Shown here piece by piece: positions 1 to 10,652 of a DNA stretch of 64,000 nucleotides. The notes beneath the pieces are model-generated. The model searched no databases, was not told the origin of the DNA, and saw only the letters and a program-made list of their open reading frames with translations. A program made the position numbers and the translations under genes. The stretch is from Amycolatopsis sp. NBC_01480 (GTDB taxonomy: Bacteria; Actinomycetota; Actinomycetes; Mycobacteriales; Pseudonocardiaceae). Positions within the stretch are counted from its first letter, which is position 1; every line of letters begins with the position of its first letter. The DNA lies in assembly GCF_036227205.1 (NCBI RefSeq), contig NZ_CP109442.1, positions 4,650,001 through 4,714,000 on the forward strand. The letters run 5' to 3'.

Positions 1-470
1 CCGGCCGAGTAGACGCGGACGCCTTCGGCCTCGAGGAGGTGTCCGAGCGCCGGGCTCTGCGGCCCGTGCGTGAGCCGCGGTCCCCAGCGGTGGCCGGAGT
101 GGACGGCCTTCGTCGCGGTGACCCGGAGGTCGCCGTCGGTGAGGGTCTCGCCGGGCGACAGCTCTTCGACGTTCGGGAAACCCCGCTTCGCGAGCCAATG
201 CCCGGCGCCGCGCGGGACCACGATCCGCGTCCGGCGGCCCACCAGCCGCAGCGAAGGCAGGTGGAGGTGATCGCCGTGCAGGTGCGAGATCAGCACCAGG
301 TCCACGTCGGACCACGCGGACGCGTCGGGCAGCGGGGCCACGCGGGTGAGCGGGCCGACCCGGGAGGTGAGCACGGGATCGGTGAGGACCACGCGCCCGC
401 CGAGTTCGACCCGCGTGGTCGCGTGGCCGAGGAAGTGCAGGTTGAGGCCGGTCACGGTTCCGAGTATCAC
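1..470 (-). CDS. MBL-fold metal-dependent hydrolase, 3' part missing (window edge)
   Basis: The minus-strand frame is open from 470 to the window edge, so about 156 residues of the N-terminal part are visible. The protein has the metallo-beta-lactamase signature SHLHGDHLH at residues 62-70 (metal ligands H63, H65, D67, H68), preceded by a strand ending LTDPVL near residue 30. This spacing is typical of UlaG/YcjY-like zinc hydrolases. The likely start is GTG at 470; an in-frame GTG at 455 is an alternative, and neither has a strong ribosome binding site. It lies 70 bp downstream of the geosmin synthase on the same strand and could be read through from it. The substrate is not predictable, and the second half with the remaining metal ligands lies outside the window. 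Confidence 0.8.
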   Translation of the reverse strand, partial: MILGTVTGLNLHFLGHATTRVELGGRVVLTDPVLTSRVGPLTRVAPLPDASAWSDVDLVLISHLHGDHLHLPSLRLVGRRTRIVVPRGAGHWLAKRGFPNVEELSPGETLTDGDLRVTATKAVHSGHRWGPRLTHGPQSPALGHLLEAEGVRVYSA

Positions 471-540
471 CTGGTTGGGACGGAAATGCCCGGCGGAGTG
501 GCAGGTCGCACCTTGTCGGGTCCCCCGCTGGGCCCGGGCT

Positions 541-3077
<2,537 letters not shown>

Positions 3078-3386
3078 ATGAGCGACGAGACCAGCGTTGT
3101 GCGCAATGACGACGAGAGCCGCTACGAGGTGTTCGCCGACGGCAAGCTGGCCGGCTTCGCCGCGTACACCGACCGCGGGCCGCTGACGGTGTTCACCCAC
3201 ACCGAGATCGACGACGCGTTCGGCGGGCGCGGCCTCGGCAAGGTGCTCGCGAAAGCGGCGCTGGACGACGTGGTGGAGCGCGGCCGCGTGATCGTGCCGG
3301 TGTGCCCGTTCATCGCCGGGTACCTCCGGAAGAATCCGGGTTACGGCGACCATGTCCGTTGGCCGGAAGGCACTTCCGCCAGCTGA
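3078..3386 (+). CDS. Small GNAT-type N-acetyltransferase (YjdJ/COG2388-like)
   Basis: A 102-aa single-domain protein of the short GCN5-related acetyltransferase group. It has the pattern RYEVFADGKLAGFAAY, then FTHTEIDDAFGGRGLGKVL carrying the acetyl-CoA pyrophosphate-binding turn, then a CPF segment and the ending YLRKNPGY. This order is characteristic of COG2388 proteins. The ATG at 3078 is preceded by GAGGAG at good spacing, so I take it over an in-frame upstream start at 3042. The acceptor substrate of this family is not established. It stands alone and converges with the SRPBCC gene, whose stop directly abuts this one. Confidence 0.88.
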   Translation: MSDETSVVRNDDESRYEVFADGKLAGFAAYTDRGPLTVFTHTEIDDAFGGRGLGKVLAKAALDDVVERGRVIVPVCPFIAGYLRKNPGYGDHVRWPEGTSAS

Positions 3387-3839
3387 TCAGTCCTCTGTGG
3401 ACGAATTTTCGAGCCGTCCGGCGAGGATGCCCGAGCGGGCCAGCTGGACCGCTCGGGCGCGCGACGCGGCGAAGCGCAGCAGGCCGAACGGCGCGTGCAT
3501 CCGCAGGGCGTCGGTGACGCGCGTGCCGTCGCCGTCCGGCTCGAGGCCGAAGCGGTAGCCCATGCGTATGCCGCCGGGGGAGACGACGTCGCCGTACACC
3601 GCTTCGGTGGCCTTCAGCCGGAGCGTGACGACGATCGGGCTGTCGTACCGCAGGAAGCCCAGGAATCGGAAACGCTCGACGGCCGTGTAGCGCGTTGTCC
3701 CGCCTTCGCGGCCCACGTCGCGCACCTCGACGACGAGGGGTGAGAGACCGACGTAGCTGGCGGGCTCCGTGAGGTGCGCGGAAACGGCGGCGGGGGTGGC
3801 CGCCACGGTGAACTGGTGGCGAAGTTCGGTGTCGGGCAC
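3387..3839 (-). CDS. SRPBCC/polyketide-cyclase-like protein
   Basis: About 150 aa with the START/Bet v1-like helix-grip pattern: an N-terminal strand (TELRHQFTVAATPAAVSAHL), a repeated beta-hairpin region and a long C-terminal helix with LARSGILAGRLE. Family members bind hydrophobic ligands or act as small cyclases or dehydratases. Nothing here identifies a ligand. The start is uncertain: GTG at 3839 gives the normal family N-terminus, while the frame is open to 3989. It is convergent with the GNAT gene and divergent from the secreted protease. Confidence 0.7.
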   Translation of the reverse strand: MPDTELRHQFTVAATPAAVSAHLTEPASYVGLSPLVVEVRDVGREGGTTRYTAVERFRFLGFLRYDSPIVVTLRLKATEAVYGDVVSPGGIRMGYRFGLEPDGDGTRVTDALRMHAPFGLLRFAASRARAVQLARSGILAGRLENSSTED

Positions 3840-4021
3840 GCCTGAGGTTAGCCAGGAGCCCGGTTTCGCCCCGCGCAGGCGTTGGGCCATTCGGGGCACG
3901 CCGGCGCGCGGGCTTTTCACGGAAGCTGCCCGCATGACCGGATAGCGCCGTTCTGGGCAGGGCTGTCTGGTCCAGCCGGACTGGGCCAAACGGCGGTCTG
4001 CTGTCTGTTTTGTCCGATACC

Positions 4022-4036
4022 TTGGTTATTAACCAA
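4022..4036. promoter_or_regulatory. Perfect 15-bp palindrome upstream of the secreted protease
   Basis: TTGGTTA-T-TAACCAA forms a perfect 7-1-7 inverted repeat in an unusually AT-rich patch, 112 bp before the protease start, inside the 309-bp divergent region (3840-4148). It looks like a dimeric repressor operator. The cognate regulator is unknown and no regulator is adjacent. The rest of this intergenic stretch holds nothing else I can name. Confidence 0.5.
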
Positions 4037-4148
4037 CCTTCGTCGGTGGTGCATCGGTTTCTGGGCAACAAAAGTGGGCAGCGTCCCCCCGTGGTGCGTG
4101 ACTCGCTCACGCAGGATCCGTCCAGCAGCACAACTGGAGGAAGATTCC

Positions 4149-5165
4149 ATGACTTCCCGGAAAACGGTCGTCGCGAGCTTCACCCTGTTTTCGGCCGCGG
4201 CGCTGACGGCGGGCATCTGCTCGTCGGCCGCGTCGGCGAGCCCGGTGGCCTTCGCGCAGATGCAGGCGCAGGCCATCAGCCAGGCCACGCAGGTCGCCGG
4301 CAGCCTCGGCGCGGCGAGCGGCGGCATCTTCCTTGACAACGGCAAGGCCGTCGTCAACGTCACCGATGCCGCTTCGCAGGAGAAGGCCGAAGCCGCCGGC
4401 TTCGCCACGAAGATGGTCAAGCACAGCTTCGCGGCCTTGACCTCGGCGAAGAACTCCCTCGACGCGGTCAAGAACGTGCCGCAGACCGCCTGGGGCATCG
4501 ACACCAAGAACAACCAGGTCGTCGTCAAGATCTACGACTCGGCCTCGAAGGCCACCGCGGACAAGGTGACCGCGGCCGCCGCCCAGCTCGGCGACTCGGC
4601 CCGGATCGAGCACCTGGCCGGCAAGCTGTCGCTGTACATCGCCGACGGCGACGCGATCCAGAACGACCAGGGCCGCTGCTCGCTCGGCTTCAACGTGACC
4701 CGGGGCGGCTCGCCGTTCCTGCTCACCGCGGGCCACTGCACCAACCTCGGCGGCACCTGGTCCGGCGGCGACGTCTCCGGCGCCACGGTCGTCGAGAGCG
4801 ACTGCCCCGGTGCGGACTCCGGCCTGCTGACCCGCCCGAACGGCTCCGGCCCGGGCGAGATCAACACCGGCCAGGCCATCACCAGCGCGGGCTCGCCGAC
4901 CGTCGGCGAGCAGATGGAGAAGCAGGGCTCGACCACCGGTGGCGGCAGCGGCCAGGTCACCTCGGTCGACGAGTCGGTCAACTTCGACGTCGGTGTCCTC
5001 AACCACGAGTTCGGCACCACCGCCCACACCGACCACGGTGACTCGGGCGGCCCGGCGTACGACGGTTCGACGGGCCTGGGCACCCTGTCCGGCGGCGACA
5101 CCGTGACCAGCTACTTCTACCCGCTGACCCTGGAGCTTCAGTCCTACGGCCTCTCCCTGGCCTGA
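4149..5165 (+). CDS. Secreted trypsin-like serine protease (S1, streptogrisin/alpha-lytic type)
   Basis: A 338-aa preproprotein. A signal peptide (about residues 1-30, ending SSAASA) is followed by a propeptide of about 130 residues and a C-terminal S1 protease domain. The catalytic triad is visible: H196 in LLTAGHC, D223 in GADSGLL and S299 in GDSGGP. C177 and C197 bracket the His in the way that makes the conserved disulfide. The pro-region is of the kind that acts as a folding chaperone in S1E proteases and is removed on maturation. ATG 4149 has a strong ribosome binding site (GGAGGAAG). A terminator hairpin follows. It is probably an extracellular nutrient-scavenging protease. Confidence 0.95.
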   Translation: MTSRKTVVASFTLFSAAALTAGICSSAASASPVAFAQMQAQAISQATQVAGSLGAASGGIFLDNGKAVVNVTDAASQEKAEAAGFATKMVKHSFAALTSAKNSLDAVKNVPQTAWGIDTKNNQVVVKIYDSASKATADKVTAAAAQLGDSARIEHLAGKLSLYIADGDAIQNDQGRCSLGFNVTRGGSPFLLTAGHCTNLGGTWSGGDVSGATVVESDCPGADSGLLTRPNGSGPGEINTGQAITSAGSPTVGEQMEKQGSTTGGGSGQVTSVDESVNFDVGVLNHEFGTTAHTDHGDSGGPAYDGSTGLGTLSGGDTVTSYFYPLTLELQSYGLSLA

Positions 5166-5190
5166 TCCTCCGGTAGTTCTGTTTCGAGCA

Positions 5191-5218
5191 GCCCCCTCCA
5201 CCGCTTGGTGGAGGGGGC
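5191..5218 (+). terminator. Intrinsic-type terminator after the protease
   Basis: A perfect 12-bp GC-rich stem (GCCCCCTCCACC / GGTGGAGGGGGC) with a GCTT loop starts 25 bp after the protease stop and is followed only by a weak T-rich tail, as is usual in actinobacteria. Confidence 0.85.
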
Positions 5219-5252
5219 TTCCTCGCGTTCTGAGCCATTACGCTGACCGTTC

Positions 5253-6104
5253 ATGGAGCCGAATTCGAGCCCGGCCAGGCGGTTCTGGGTGGCGCTGGAG
5301 CCGTTGCACGCCGTGGTCTATTTCGCGCCGGAGCCCGCGGCGGCGGCGAAGGACGCCGGGCTGCGGGGCTGGTGGATGGGGTACTTCGCCGGCCGCGCGG
5401 CGCCGCTGGGCCCGATCGGGCCGGCGCCGGTGACGTCGATGTTCTTCGGCTTCGCGCCCGGGATGGTGGCCCGCGCGCTGCCGGACGCGTGGAAGTTCGC
5501 TCGTCCCGAGGACGTGTTGCGCACCCGCGTGGAAGCGGTGGAAGCGGTGCTCGCGCGGGTGCTGCCGGAGGCGGGGCTGGCCGAGCTGACCGGTTTGCTG
5601 GAACGGGCCGTCGCGGGCTGCCGCTTCGATGGCCGTCCGCTGGCAGCTGCGTGGGCCGCCGTCCCGCGCCCACCACGCCTGCTCGCGCGGCTGTGGCTGG
5701 CGACCTGCGTCCTCCGCGAACACCGCGGCGATGGGCACGTGCTCGCGTCCGTGGCCGCGGGCCTGACCGGGCTCGAAGCGGGCCTGACCCACATCGCAAC
5801 CGGCGCGACGACCCGTGAACTGCTGCAACGCGCCCGCGGCTGGACCGACGAGGAGTGGGAGGCCTCGCGCTCGCGACTGCTGGCTCGCGGCCTGCTCGAC
5901 GCCTCCGGCCGCCTGACCGAGGCCGGCGCCGCCGTCCGCCACGAGGTCGAGGCCACCACCGACCGTCTGGCCGCCGGACCGCTGGAAGTCCTTGGCACAG
6001 CGGAAACCGAGCGTGTCATCGAACTGGCCACGACGTTGAGCCGTTTGGTCATCGACGCGGGTGTGGTGCCGGTACCGAACCCGATGGGCCTGCCACGGCC
6101 GTGA
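5253..6104 (+). CDS. SCO6745-family protein (winged-helix-like)
   Basis: 283 aa. The N-terminus (RFWVALEPLHAVVYFAP, then WWMGYFAGRAAPLGPIGPAPV) matches a conserved actinobacterial family often annotated SCO6745 or as MarR-like. The C-terminal half has a winged-helix-like segment (WTDEEWEASRSRLLARGLLD, then GRLTEAGAAVRHEVE), which would fit DNA binding. No catalytic motif is seen and the function is unknown. ATG 5253 follows the protease terminator, so the gene needs its own promoter in the short gap. The three genes downstream are on the opposite strand. Confidence 0.75.
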   Translation: MEPNSSPARRFWVALEPLHAVVYFAPEPAAAAKDAGLRGWWMGYFAGRAAPLGPIGPAPVTSMFFGFAPGMVARALPDAWKFARPEDVLRTRVEAVEAVLARVLPEAGLAELTGLLERAVAGCRFDGRPLAAAWAAVPRPPRLLARLWLATCVLREHRGDGHVLASVAAGLTGLEAGLTHIATGATTRELLQRARGWTDEEWEASRSRLLARGLLDASGRLTEAGAAVRHEVEATTDRLAAGPLEVLGTAETERVIELATTLSRLVIDAGVVPVPNPMGLPRP

Positions 6105-6145
6105 AGGCCGGTGTCAAATAGTCCACATCGGACACCGAGTCGCGG

Positions 6146-6550
6146 TCAACCCCCCAGCAACCGGGCCAGCGCCGCACGAGCCCGTTCATCCCGTGACGCC
6201 AAGGATTGCAGCTCCGCGGCCAGCACCGTGAGCCACTCGTCCAGCTCCGTGTCTCGGCGGCTGATCACCACGCCCCGCACCACTTGCCGGACCTCGGCGG
6301 CGACACCGCCGCTGCGGCTGGCGGTAAGTACCAGCAGCTGGTCCGGCGTGGTCACGCGCACTTCCACCGGCTGGCCGGCGCGGCCCGCCACGCGGTCGGC
6401 GAAGGTGCGGCGGCGGTCGACTTCCACCATGCCTGGGGGGAGGGCCGCGCCGAGGGTGTCGGACAGGACGCGGCTGTAGGACTCGACGTCGGCGCGGTCG
6501 GTGCGCAAGGTGGCGACCAGCAGGTGGAAGTCCAGCTCCGAACCGGCCAT
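6146..6550 (-). CDS. Conserved hypothetical protein, third gene of the YbjQ operon
   Basis: 134 aa, soluble, with no signal peptide or membrane segment. It has an alpha/beta look (DFHLLVATLRTDRADVE, VEVRVTTPDQLLVLTASRS) and a helical C-terminus (ELQSLASRDERARAALARLL). I do not recognise the family. Its start codon overlaps the stop of the YbjQ-like gene upstream (6550), so it is almost certainly co-translated with it and probably works with those proteins. Confidence 0.7.
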   Translation of the reverse strand: MAGSELDFHLLVATLRTDRADVESYSRVLSDTLGAALPPGMVEVDRRRTFADRVAGRAGQPVEVRVTTPDQLLVLTASRSGGVAAEVRQVVRGVVISRRDTELDEWLTVLAAELQSLASRDERARAALARLLGG

Positions 6551-7368
6551 CAGTCGGTCAGGGGCAGCACGAGCTGCGGCTTGGTGATGTGGTGATCGGC
6601 GCGCAGCGGCTTCACCGCGGTGCCGATCGCGAAGAACTCCGTGGTGTGCCCGCCCCAGCGGTGCGGCAGCGAGAGCAGCTGGACGCCCACGATGCCCTCC
6701 GCGTGCAGTTGCTCGGCCTCAGCCTGCATGCGCGACATTGCCAGCTCACGCGCGTCGTAAAGCGCCTCGGTGTACTGCGGGATCTCGACGTTCTGCCCGA
6801 TATTGCCCATCGCCTGGCGGAATCGCTGGTGCGCGATGTGGTAGACGCACGAGCCCATCACCATGCCCAGCGGCGCGTAACCGGCCTGCACGAGCGTCCA
6901 GAAATCCTGGCCGGACAGGTCGGAGGTGAACGGCTTTCCGGTGTTGTTGCGCCATTCCCCGGGTTCGTCGGCCTTCACCGCGGTGCCGACGGCGACGAAC
7001 TCGGCCAGGTCGTTGCCGAACTCCTTGAACTCGATCTCCAGCCGCACGGCCACGATCCCGTCGGCGCCGAGCAGGTCCGCCTCGGTCTCCATGCGCGACA
7101 TCGCCAGCTCGCGCGCGTGGTACATCGCGGCGGAAAGCCGGTCCATCTCCTGGTTCTTGCTCCACCGGCCCATCTGGAAGCCGACGTGGTAGATGCTCGA
7201 GCCCAGCACCAGCCCGAGCGGGCGGAACCCGGCTTCGCGCACGAGCAGGAACTCGTTCACGCTCAGGTCCGAAGTGAACAGGCTGGTCGCCTGTCCCGGC
7301 CGCATCTCGGCGAGCCGGCGCATCGCATCCTCGGGGATGTGCTGCGCGGCGGGGTCCACAGTGGTCAC
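6550..7368 (-). CDS. Tandem YbjQ/DUF74 (heavy-metal-binding domain) protein
   Basis: 272 aa made of two copies of the YbjQ/UPF0145 fold: about residues 30-135 and 145-255. Both copies share the order FTSDLS-x-x-(E/D)F, the GxVxGS-x-x-YH segment, a helix with ARELAMSRM, then (G/E)GIV-V-L and (E/T)F-AIGTAVK. The family is sometimes called a heavy-metal-binding domain but its biochemical role is not settled. It sits 12 bp downstream of a second such gene and overlaps the following gene, so the three form one operon. A fused double-domain form is longer than the usual single-domain protein of about 105 aa. Confidence 0.8.
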   Translation of the reverse strand: MTTVDPAAQHIPEDAMRRLAEMRPGQATSLFTSDLSVNEFLLVREAGFRPLGLVLGSSIYHVGFQMGRWSKNQEMDRLSAAMYHARELAMSRMETEADLLGADGIVAVRLEIEFKEFGNDLAEFVAVGTAVKADEPGEWRNNTGKPFTSDLSGQDFWTLVQAGYAPLGMVMGSCVYHIAHQRFRQAMGNIGQNVEIPQYTEALYDARELAMSRMQAEAEQLHAEGIVGVQLLSLPHRWGGHTTEFFAIGTAVKPLRADHHITKPQLVLPLTD

Positions 7369-7380
7369 AGGGCCTCCTTG

Positions 7381-8181
7381 TCAGGCTCGGTTCAGCGGCA
7401 GCATGGTGAGCGCGGACGTCGGCGCGGCGGCCCCCTGGTGGAAGCGGCCGATCGCGGTGCCGAAAACGCTCGACACCCCGGCGACGCCGATTTCGCCCAG
7501 CTGCCAGGTGTTGAGCGTCATCCGCGAGACGATCGCGCCGTCGGCGCCGGTGGCCTGCACGGCGCGGCGGAACTGGCTCCTGGCGTCGGACCGCACGTGC
7601 GTGACGAGCCGGGTGTGCGCGTCGACTTCGGTGTTCCCGGCCCACATCGTGGTCTGGTACTGCATGTTGTAGTCGAACGTGGTGTGCGCGGCGATGCCGG
7701 TGACGATGTCCGCGGGCACCCAGCCGGCCTGCATCAGCTTGCCGACGTCCTGCCCCGGCAGCTCGGTGGTGAACACCCGGCCCGGGCGCTGCCTCGAGTC
7801 CGCGCGCACGGCCGTGCCGAGCGCGACGAACTCCTGCATGGTCTCGTCGAGCGGGGTCACCGTCAGGTTGATGCCGAGTACCCCGTCCGCGCCGATCGCC
7901 TGCGCCTCCAGCCGGAGCCGGTCGAGGGCGACGCCGTAGCCCTGCCGCAGCGCGTCGGCGTACAGGCCGATCTGCTGGTTCGGGGTCATGCCGTACACCG
8001 GGGTCCAGCCGAGCCGCTCCACGATGCAGCCCATCACCTCGCCGACGGCGGTGAAGCCCGCGACCTCGGCGCCGACCGCGGCCGGCACGCTCAGCAGCGA
8101 GGTGTGCAGGCCCGAAGAAGCGAACCGGTCGACGCGCGCCTGCGCGACCGGCGGTAGCCCACGGCCATCCCAGTCGGGCAC
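7381..8181 (-). CDS. Diverged tandem YbjQ/DUF74-like protein
   Basis: 266 aa, first gene of the operon. It has two diverged copies of the YbjQ fold. The first contains FTAVGEVMGCIVERLGW, then IGADGVLGINLTV and EFVALGTAVRA. The second contains FTTELPGQDVGKLMQAGW, then GADGAIVSRMTL and a terminal (V)FGTAIG. It therefore looks like an old paralogue of the neighbouring gene. No membrane segments. The start ATG is at 8181. Co-occurrence of two double-domain paralogues suggests a four-domain or hetero-oligomeric assembly, since YbjQ proteins form ring oligomers. That is inference. Confidence 0.7.
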   Translation of the reverse strand: MPDWDGRGLPPVAQARVDRFASSGLHTSLLSVPAAVGAEVAGFTAVGEVMGCIVERLGWTPVYGMTPNQQIGLYADALRQGYGVALDRLRLEAQAIGADGVLGINLTVTPLDETMQEFVALGTAVRADSRQRPGRVFTTELPGQDVGKLMQAGWVPADIVTGIAAHTTFDYNMQYQTTMWAGNTEVDAHTRLVTHVRSDARSQFRRAVQATGADGAIVSRMTLNTWQLGEIGVAGVSSVFGTAIGRFHQGAAAPTSALTMLPLNRA

Positions 8182-8267
8182 TCGGACCTCCTCGCGGCCC
8201 GTGGCGGCGGGCCCTCACCCTCCATCGTGGCACGAGCCGGCCGCAGGTCGGCGCCGGGAAGCGGCGA

Positions 8268-9008
8268 TCAGGGCTGTTTGTCCGGAACATCCTCCGGAAT
8301 CGTGGCCGACAGTCCAGTGAGGACACGATCGAGGCCGGCTTCGAAGGCCCGCTGCAGCCGGTCGGCCGCGTGCGGGGTCTCGGCCTCGATCATCACGCGG
8401 GTGAAGCGCGGGTACGCGCCGTTGTTCATGATCGCCGGGCCGTACTCGCCCTGCTGCGTCATCCACTCGTCGTTGCTGAGCCCGGAGCGGCGGATCGCCT
8501 CCTGCTCGGCCAGCTCCGCCTGCACGTGCCCGCGCACGAACGAGAACAGCGTGCCGAGCGCCAGCAGCATGTCGTCGGTGCCGAGGCTGGTGCCGTCGAA
8601 CGCGGCCAGGGTCAGCTCGGTCCAGCGCAGGCTGTACGGGCCGTGGGTCGGCCGGCCCGCCGCCAGCGCGGGCAGCCAGGGATGGCGCAGCGAGACCTCG
8701 CGCAGGAGGTGGGCGAAGCGGCGCAGGTCGGCGCGCCAGTCGCCGGTGGTGCCGGCGTCGGCCAGCTCGGCCATCACCGCGTCGGTCATCAGCTCGTGGA
8801 CCTCGTCCTTGCGCAGCACGTACCGGTACAGCGACGCGACGCCGACGCCCAGCTCCGTGGCGATCCGCCGCATCGAGACGGCGTCGATGCCTTCGGCGTC
8901 GGCCACCCGCACGGCCACCGCGGCGACGTCGTCGCGCCGGTAGGTCGCCTTCGGGCCGCGGGCGCCCTGCTCGGGCCTCATCCAGATGACGGGGGCGGGC
9001 TGGTCCAT
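8268..9008 (-). CDS. TetR/AcrR-family repressor of the divergent monooxygenase
   Basis: 246 aa. The HTH lies near residues 25-70 (VAAVAVRVADAEGIDAVSMR, RIATELGVGVASLYRYV, LRKDEVHELM). The C-terminal ligand domain resembles the TetR_C group that often controls oxidoreductase or export genes. It is divergently transcribed from the FAD monooxygenase with a 72-bp gap that holds a palindromic operator at 9031-9046. This arrangement is typical of a repressor relieved by the enzyme's substrate. ATG 9008 is chosen because the family N-terminus begins shortly after it; the upstream open frame is antisense to the monooxygenase. Confidence 0.9.
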   Translation of the reverse strand: MDQPAPVIWMRPEQGARGPKATYRRDDVAAVAVRVADAEGIDAVSMRRIATELGVGVASLYRYVLRKDEVHELMTDAVMAELADAGTTGDWRADLRRFAHLLREVSLRHPWLPALAAGRPTHGPYSLRWTELTLAAFDGTSLGTDDMLLALGTLFSFVRGHVQAELAEQEAIRRSGLSNDEWMTQQGEYGPAIMNNGAYPRFTRVMIEAETPHAADRLQRAFEAGLDRVLTGLSATIPEDVPDKQP

Positions 9009-9030
9009 GGCGTTGATTGTCCCGCATGGG

Positions 9031-9046
9031 GTAACCTCGAAGTTAC
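9031..9046. promoter_or_regulatory. Palindromic TetR operator in the TetR/monooxygenase gap
   Basis: GTAACCTC-GAAGTTAC is a 16-bp palindrome with one mismatch, midway between the divergent starts at 9008 and 9081. Its position and symmetry fit autoregulation by the TetR protein and co-repression of the monooxygenase. Confidence 0.65.
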
Positions 9047-9080
9047 TGCGAACGATGTTCCTGGTTTGGGGGATGGGGTC

Positions 9081-10652
9081 ATGGACTACGACGTGGTGGT
9101 GGCCGGCGCGGGCCCGGTCGGCTTGCTGCTGGCGGCCGAGCTGCGGCTGGGCGGGGCCAGGGTGCTGGTGCTGGAGCGCGACGCCGAGGTGGTTCGGCCG
9201 TGGCGGGTGGGGTCGATGGGGGCGCGGTCGGTGAACACGCCGACGGCCGCGGCCCTGCACCTGCGCGGGCTGCTGCCCGCCGTGAGCGCGGCGGCGCTGT
9301 CCTGGTTCGACCCCAAGCAGGTCACGCCGGAGATGCAGGCGCAGTTCCAGGAAGCGGCCCGGCAGGCGGCCGCGTCGAAGGACGGCTCGCCGCCGCCCGG
9401 GCTCCCGTTCGTCGGGCACTTCGCGGGCATCGGGGTGCGGGCCGACCGGCTCGACTTCGAGGACCCGGAGATGACGGCCGAGCTGTACGGCAGTGGCGTC
9501 GTCGCCCAGCAGGACTTGGAGGACATCCTCGCGGCACGCGCGGAGGAACTCGGCGTGGAGATCCGGCGCGGGGCCGCCGTCACGGGCTTCGAGGCGGACG
9601 AAACCGGGGTGACGGTGGAGGCCGGGACCTCGGTGCGCGCCGGCTGGCTGGTCGGCTGCGACGGCGGGCGAAGCACCGTCCGCAAGCTCTCCGGCATCGG
9701 ATTCCCAGGCGTGGACGCGGTTTTCCTCGGTCGACAGGCCACAGTGGACATTGCCGGCGCGGGCATCGAGGGCCTGGACGAGAGTGCCGGCTGGCAGCAC
9801 GGCCCCGGCGGCTCTTACACCGTCGGCGGCTGGGGCGGCGGTGATACGCGCGTGCACACCGTCGAGCCCATCGGCCCGATCCCGGACGGCGAGGTGACGG
9901 CCGAGGAGATCGAGGCGAGCCTGCGGCGGGTCAGCGGGCTCGACGTCGCCGTGACGGCCGTCCACACGGCCACCCGCTACACCGACGTGACGCGCCAGGC
10001 GGAGACCTACCGGCGCGGCCGCGTGCTGCTGGCCGGCGACGCCGCGCACGTCCACTCGCCCGCGGGCGGGCAGGGGCTGAACCTGGGGCTGGGCGACGCG
10101 TTCGGGCTGGGCTGGCGGCTGGCCGCGGTGGTCCGCGGGGATGTGCCGGCGGACCTGCTCGACAGCTACGTCGCCGAGCGGCACCCGATCGGCCGGTGGG
10201 TGCAGGAGTGGAGCATGGCGCAGACCGCGCTCAGCCTGGAGCAGGGCCCGCGCGCGGAAGCCCTGCGCACCGTCGTCGGCCAGCTGCTGGACACCCGGGA
10301 CGGCGCGACGTTCGTGGTCAAGCGGATCGCCGGCGTCTGGCAGCACTACGACCTGCCCGGCGAGCACCCGCTGGTCGGGCACCGCGCGCCGGACCTGCCG
10401 CTGACCGACGGCAGCACGCTGGCGTCCCACTTCGCGTCCGGCCGGGCAGTGTTCCTCGACGGCGGCTTCGGCGGCGAAGTGGCCGCGCGCTGGGCAGACC
10501 GGCTGACGGTGGTGGAGGCTCGCGTGGCGGCGTTCGCGGACGTGGTGCTTTCGGCCTTTGTACGGCCCGACGGGTACGTCGCCTGGGCCGGGCCGGGCGA
10601 GGGCTTGGCTGAGGCGCTGCAGGCCTGGCTCGGGCCGTCAGCCCGTGGCTAG
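9081..10652 (+). CDS. FAD-dependent aromatic/polyketide hydroxylase (class A flavoprotein monooxygenase)
   Basis: 523 aa. The N-terminal dinucleotide-binding motif GAGPVGLLLAAEL (residues about 9-21), the DG motif VGCDGGRSTVRK and the GD motif LLAGDAAHVHSPAGGQGLNL together define the PheA/TfdB/PgaE group, which uses NAD(P)H and O2 to hydroxylate aromatic or polyketide substrates. The last 100 residues form the thioredoxin-like C-terminal domain typical of the group. ATG 9081 follows a G-rich stretch (TTTGGGGGATGGGGTC). The substrate is unknown. The lone TetR partner suggests drug or phenol modification rather than a biosynthetic cluster. Its 3' end overlaps the convergent diguanylate cyclase by 15 bp. 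Confidence 0.93.
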   Translation: MDYDVVVAGAGPVGLLLAAELRLGGARVLVLERDAEVVRPWRVGSMGARSVNTPTAAALHLRGLLPAVSAAALSWFDPKQVTPEMQAQFQEAARQAAASKDGSPPPGLPFVGHFAGIGVRADRLDFEDPEMTAELYGSGVVAQQDLEDILAARAEELGVEIRRGAAVTGFEADETGVTVEAGTSVRAGWLVGCDGGRSTVRKLSGIGFPGVDAVFLGRQATVDIAGAGIEGLDESAGWQHGPGGSYTVGGWGGGDTRVHTVEPIGPIPDGEVTAEEIEASLRRVSGLDVAVTAVHTATRYTDVTRQAETYRRGRVLLAGDAAHVHSPAGGQGLNLGLGDAFGLGWRLAAVVRGDVPADLLDSYVAERHPIGRWVQEWSMAQTALSLEQGPRAEALRTVVGQLLDTRDGATFVVKRIAGVWQHYDLPGEHPLVGHRAPDLPLTDGSTLASHFASGRAVFLDGGFGGEVAARWADRLTVVEARVAAFADVVLSAFVRPDGYVAWAGPGEGLAEALQAWLGPSARG

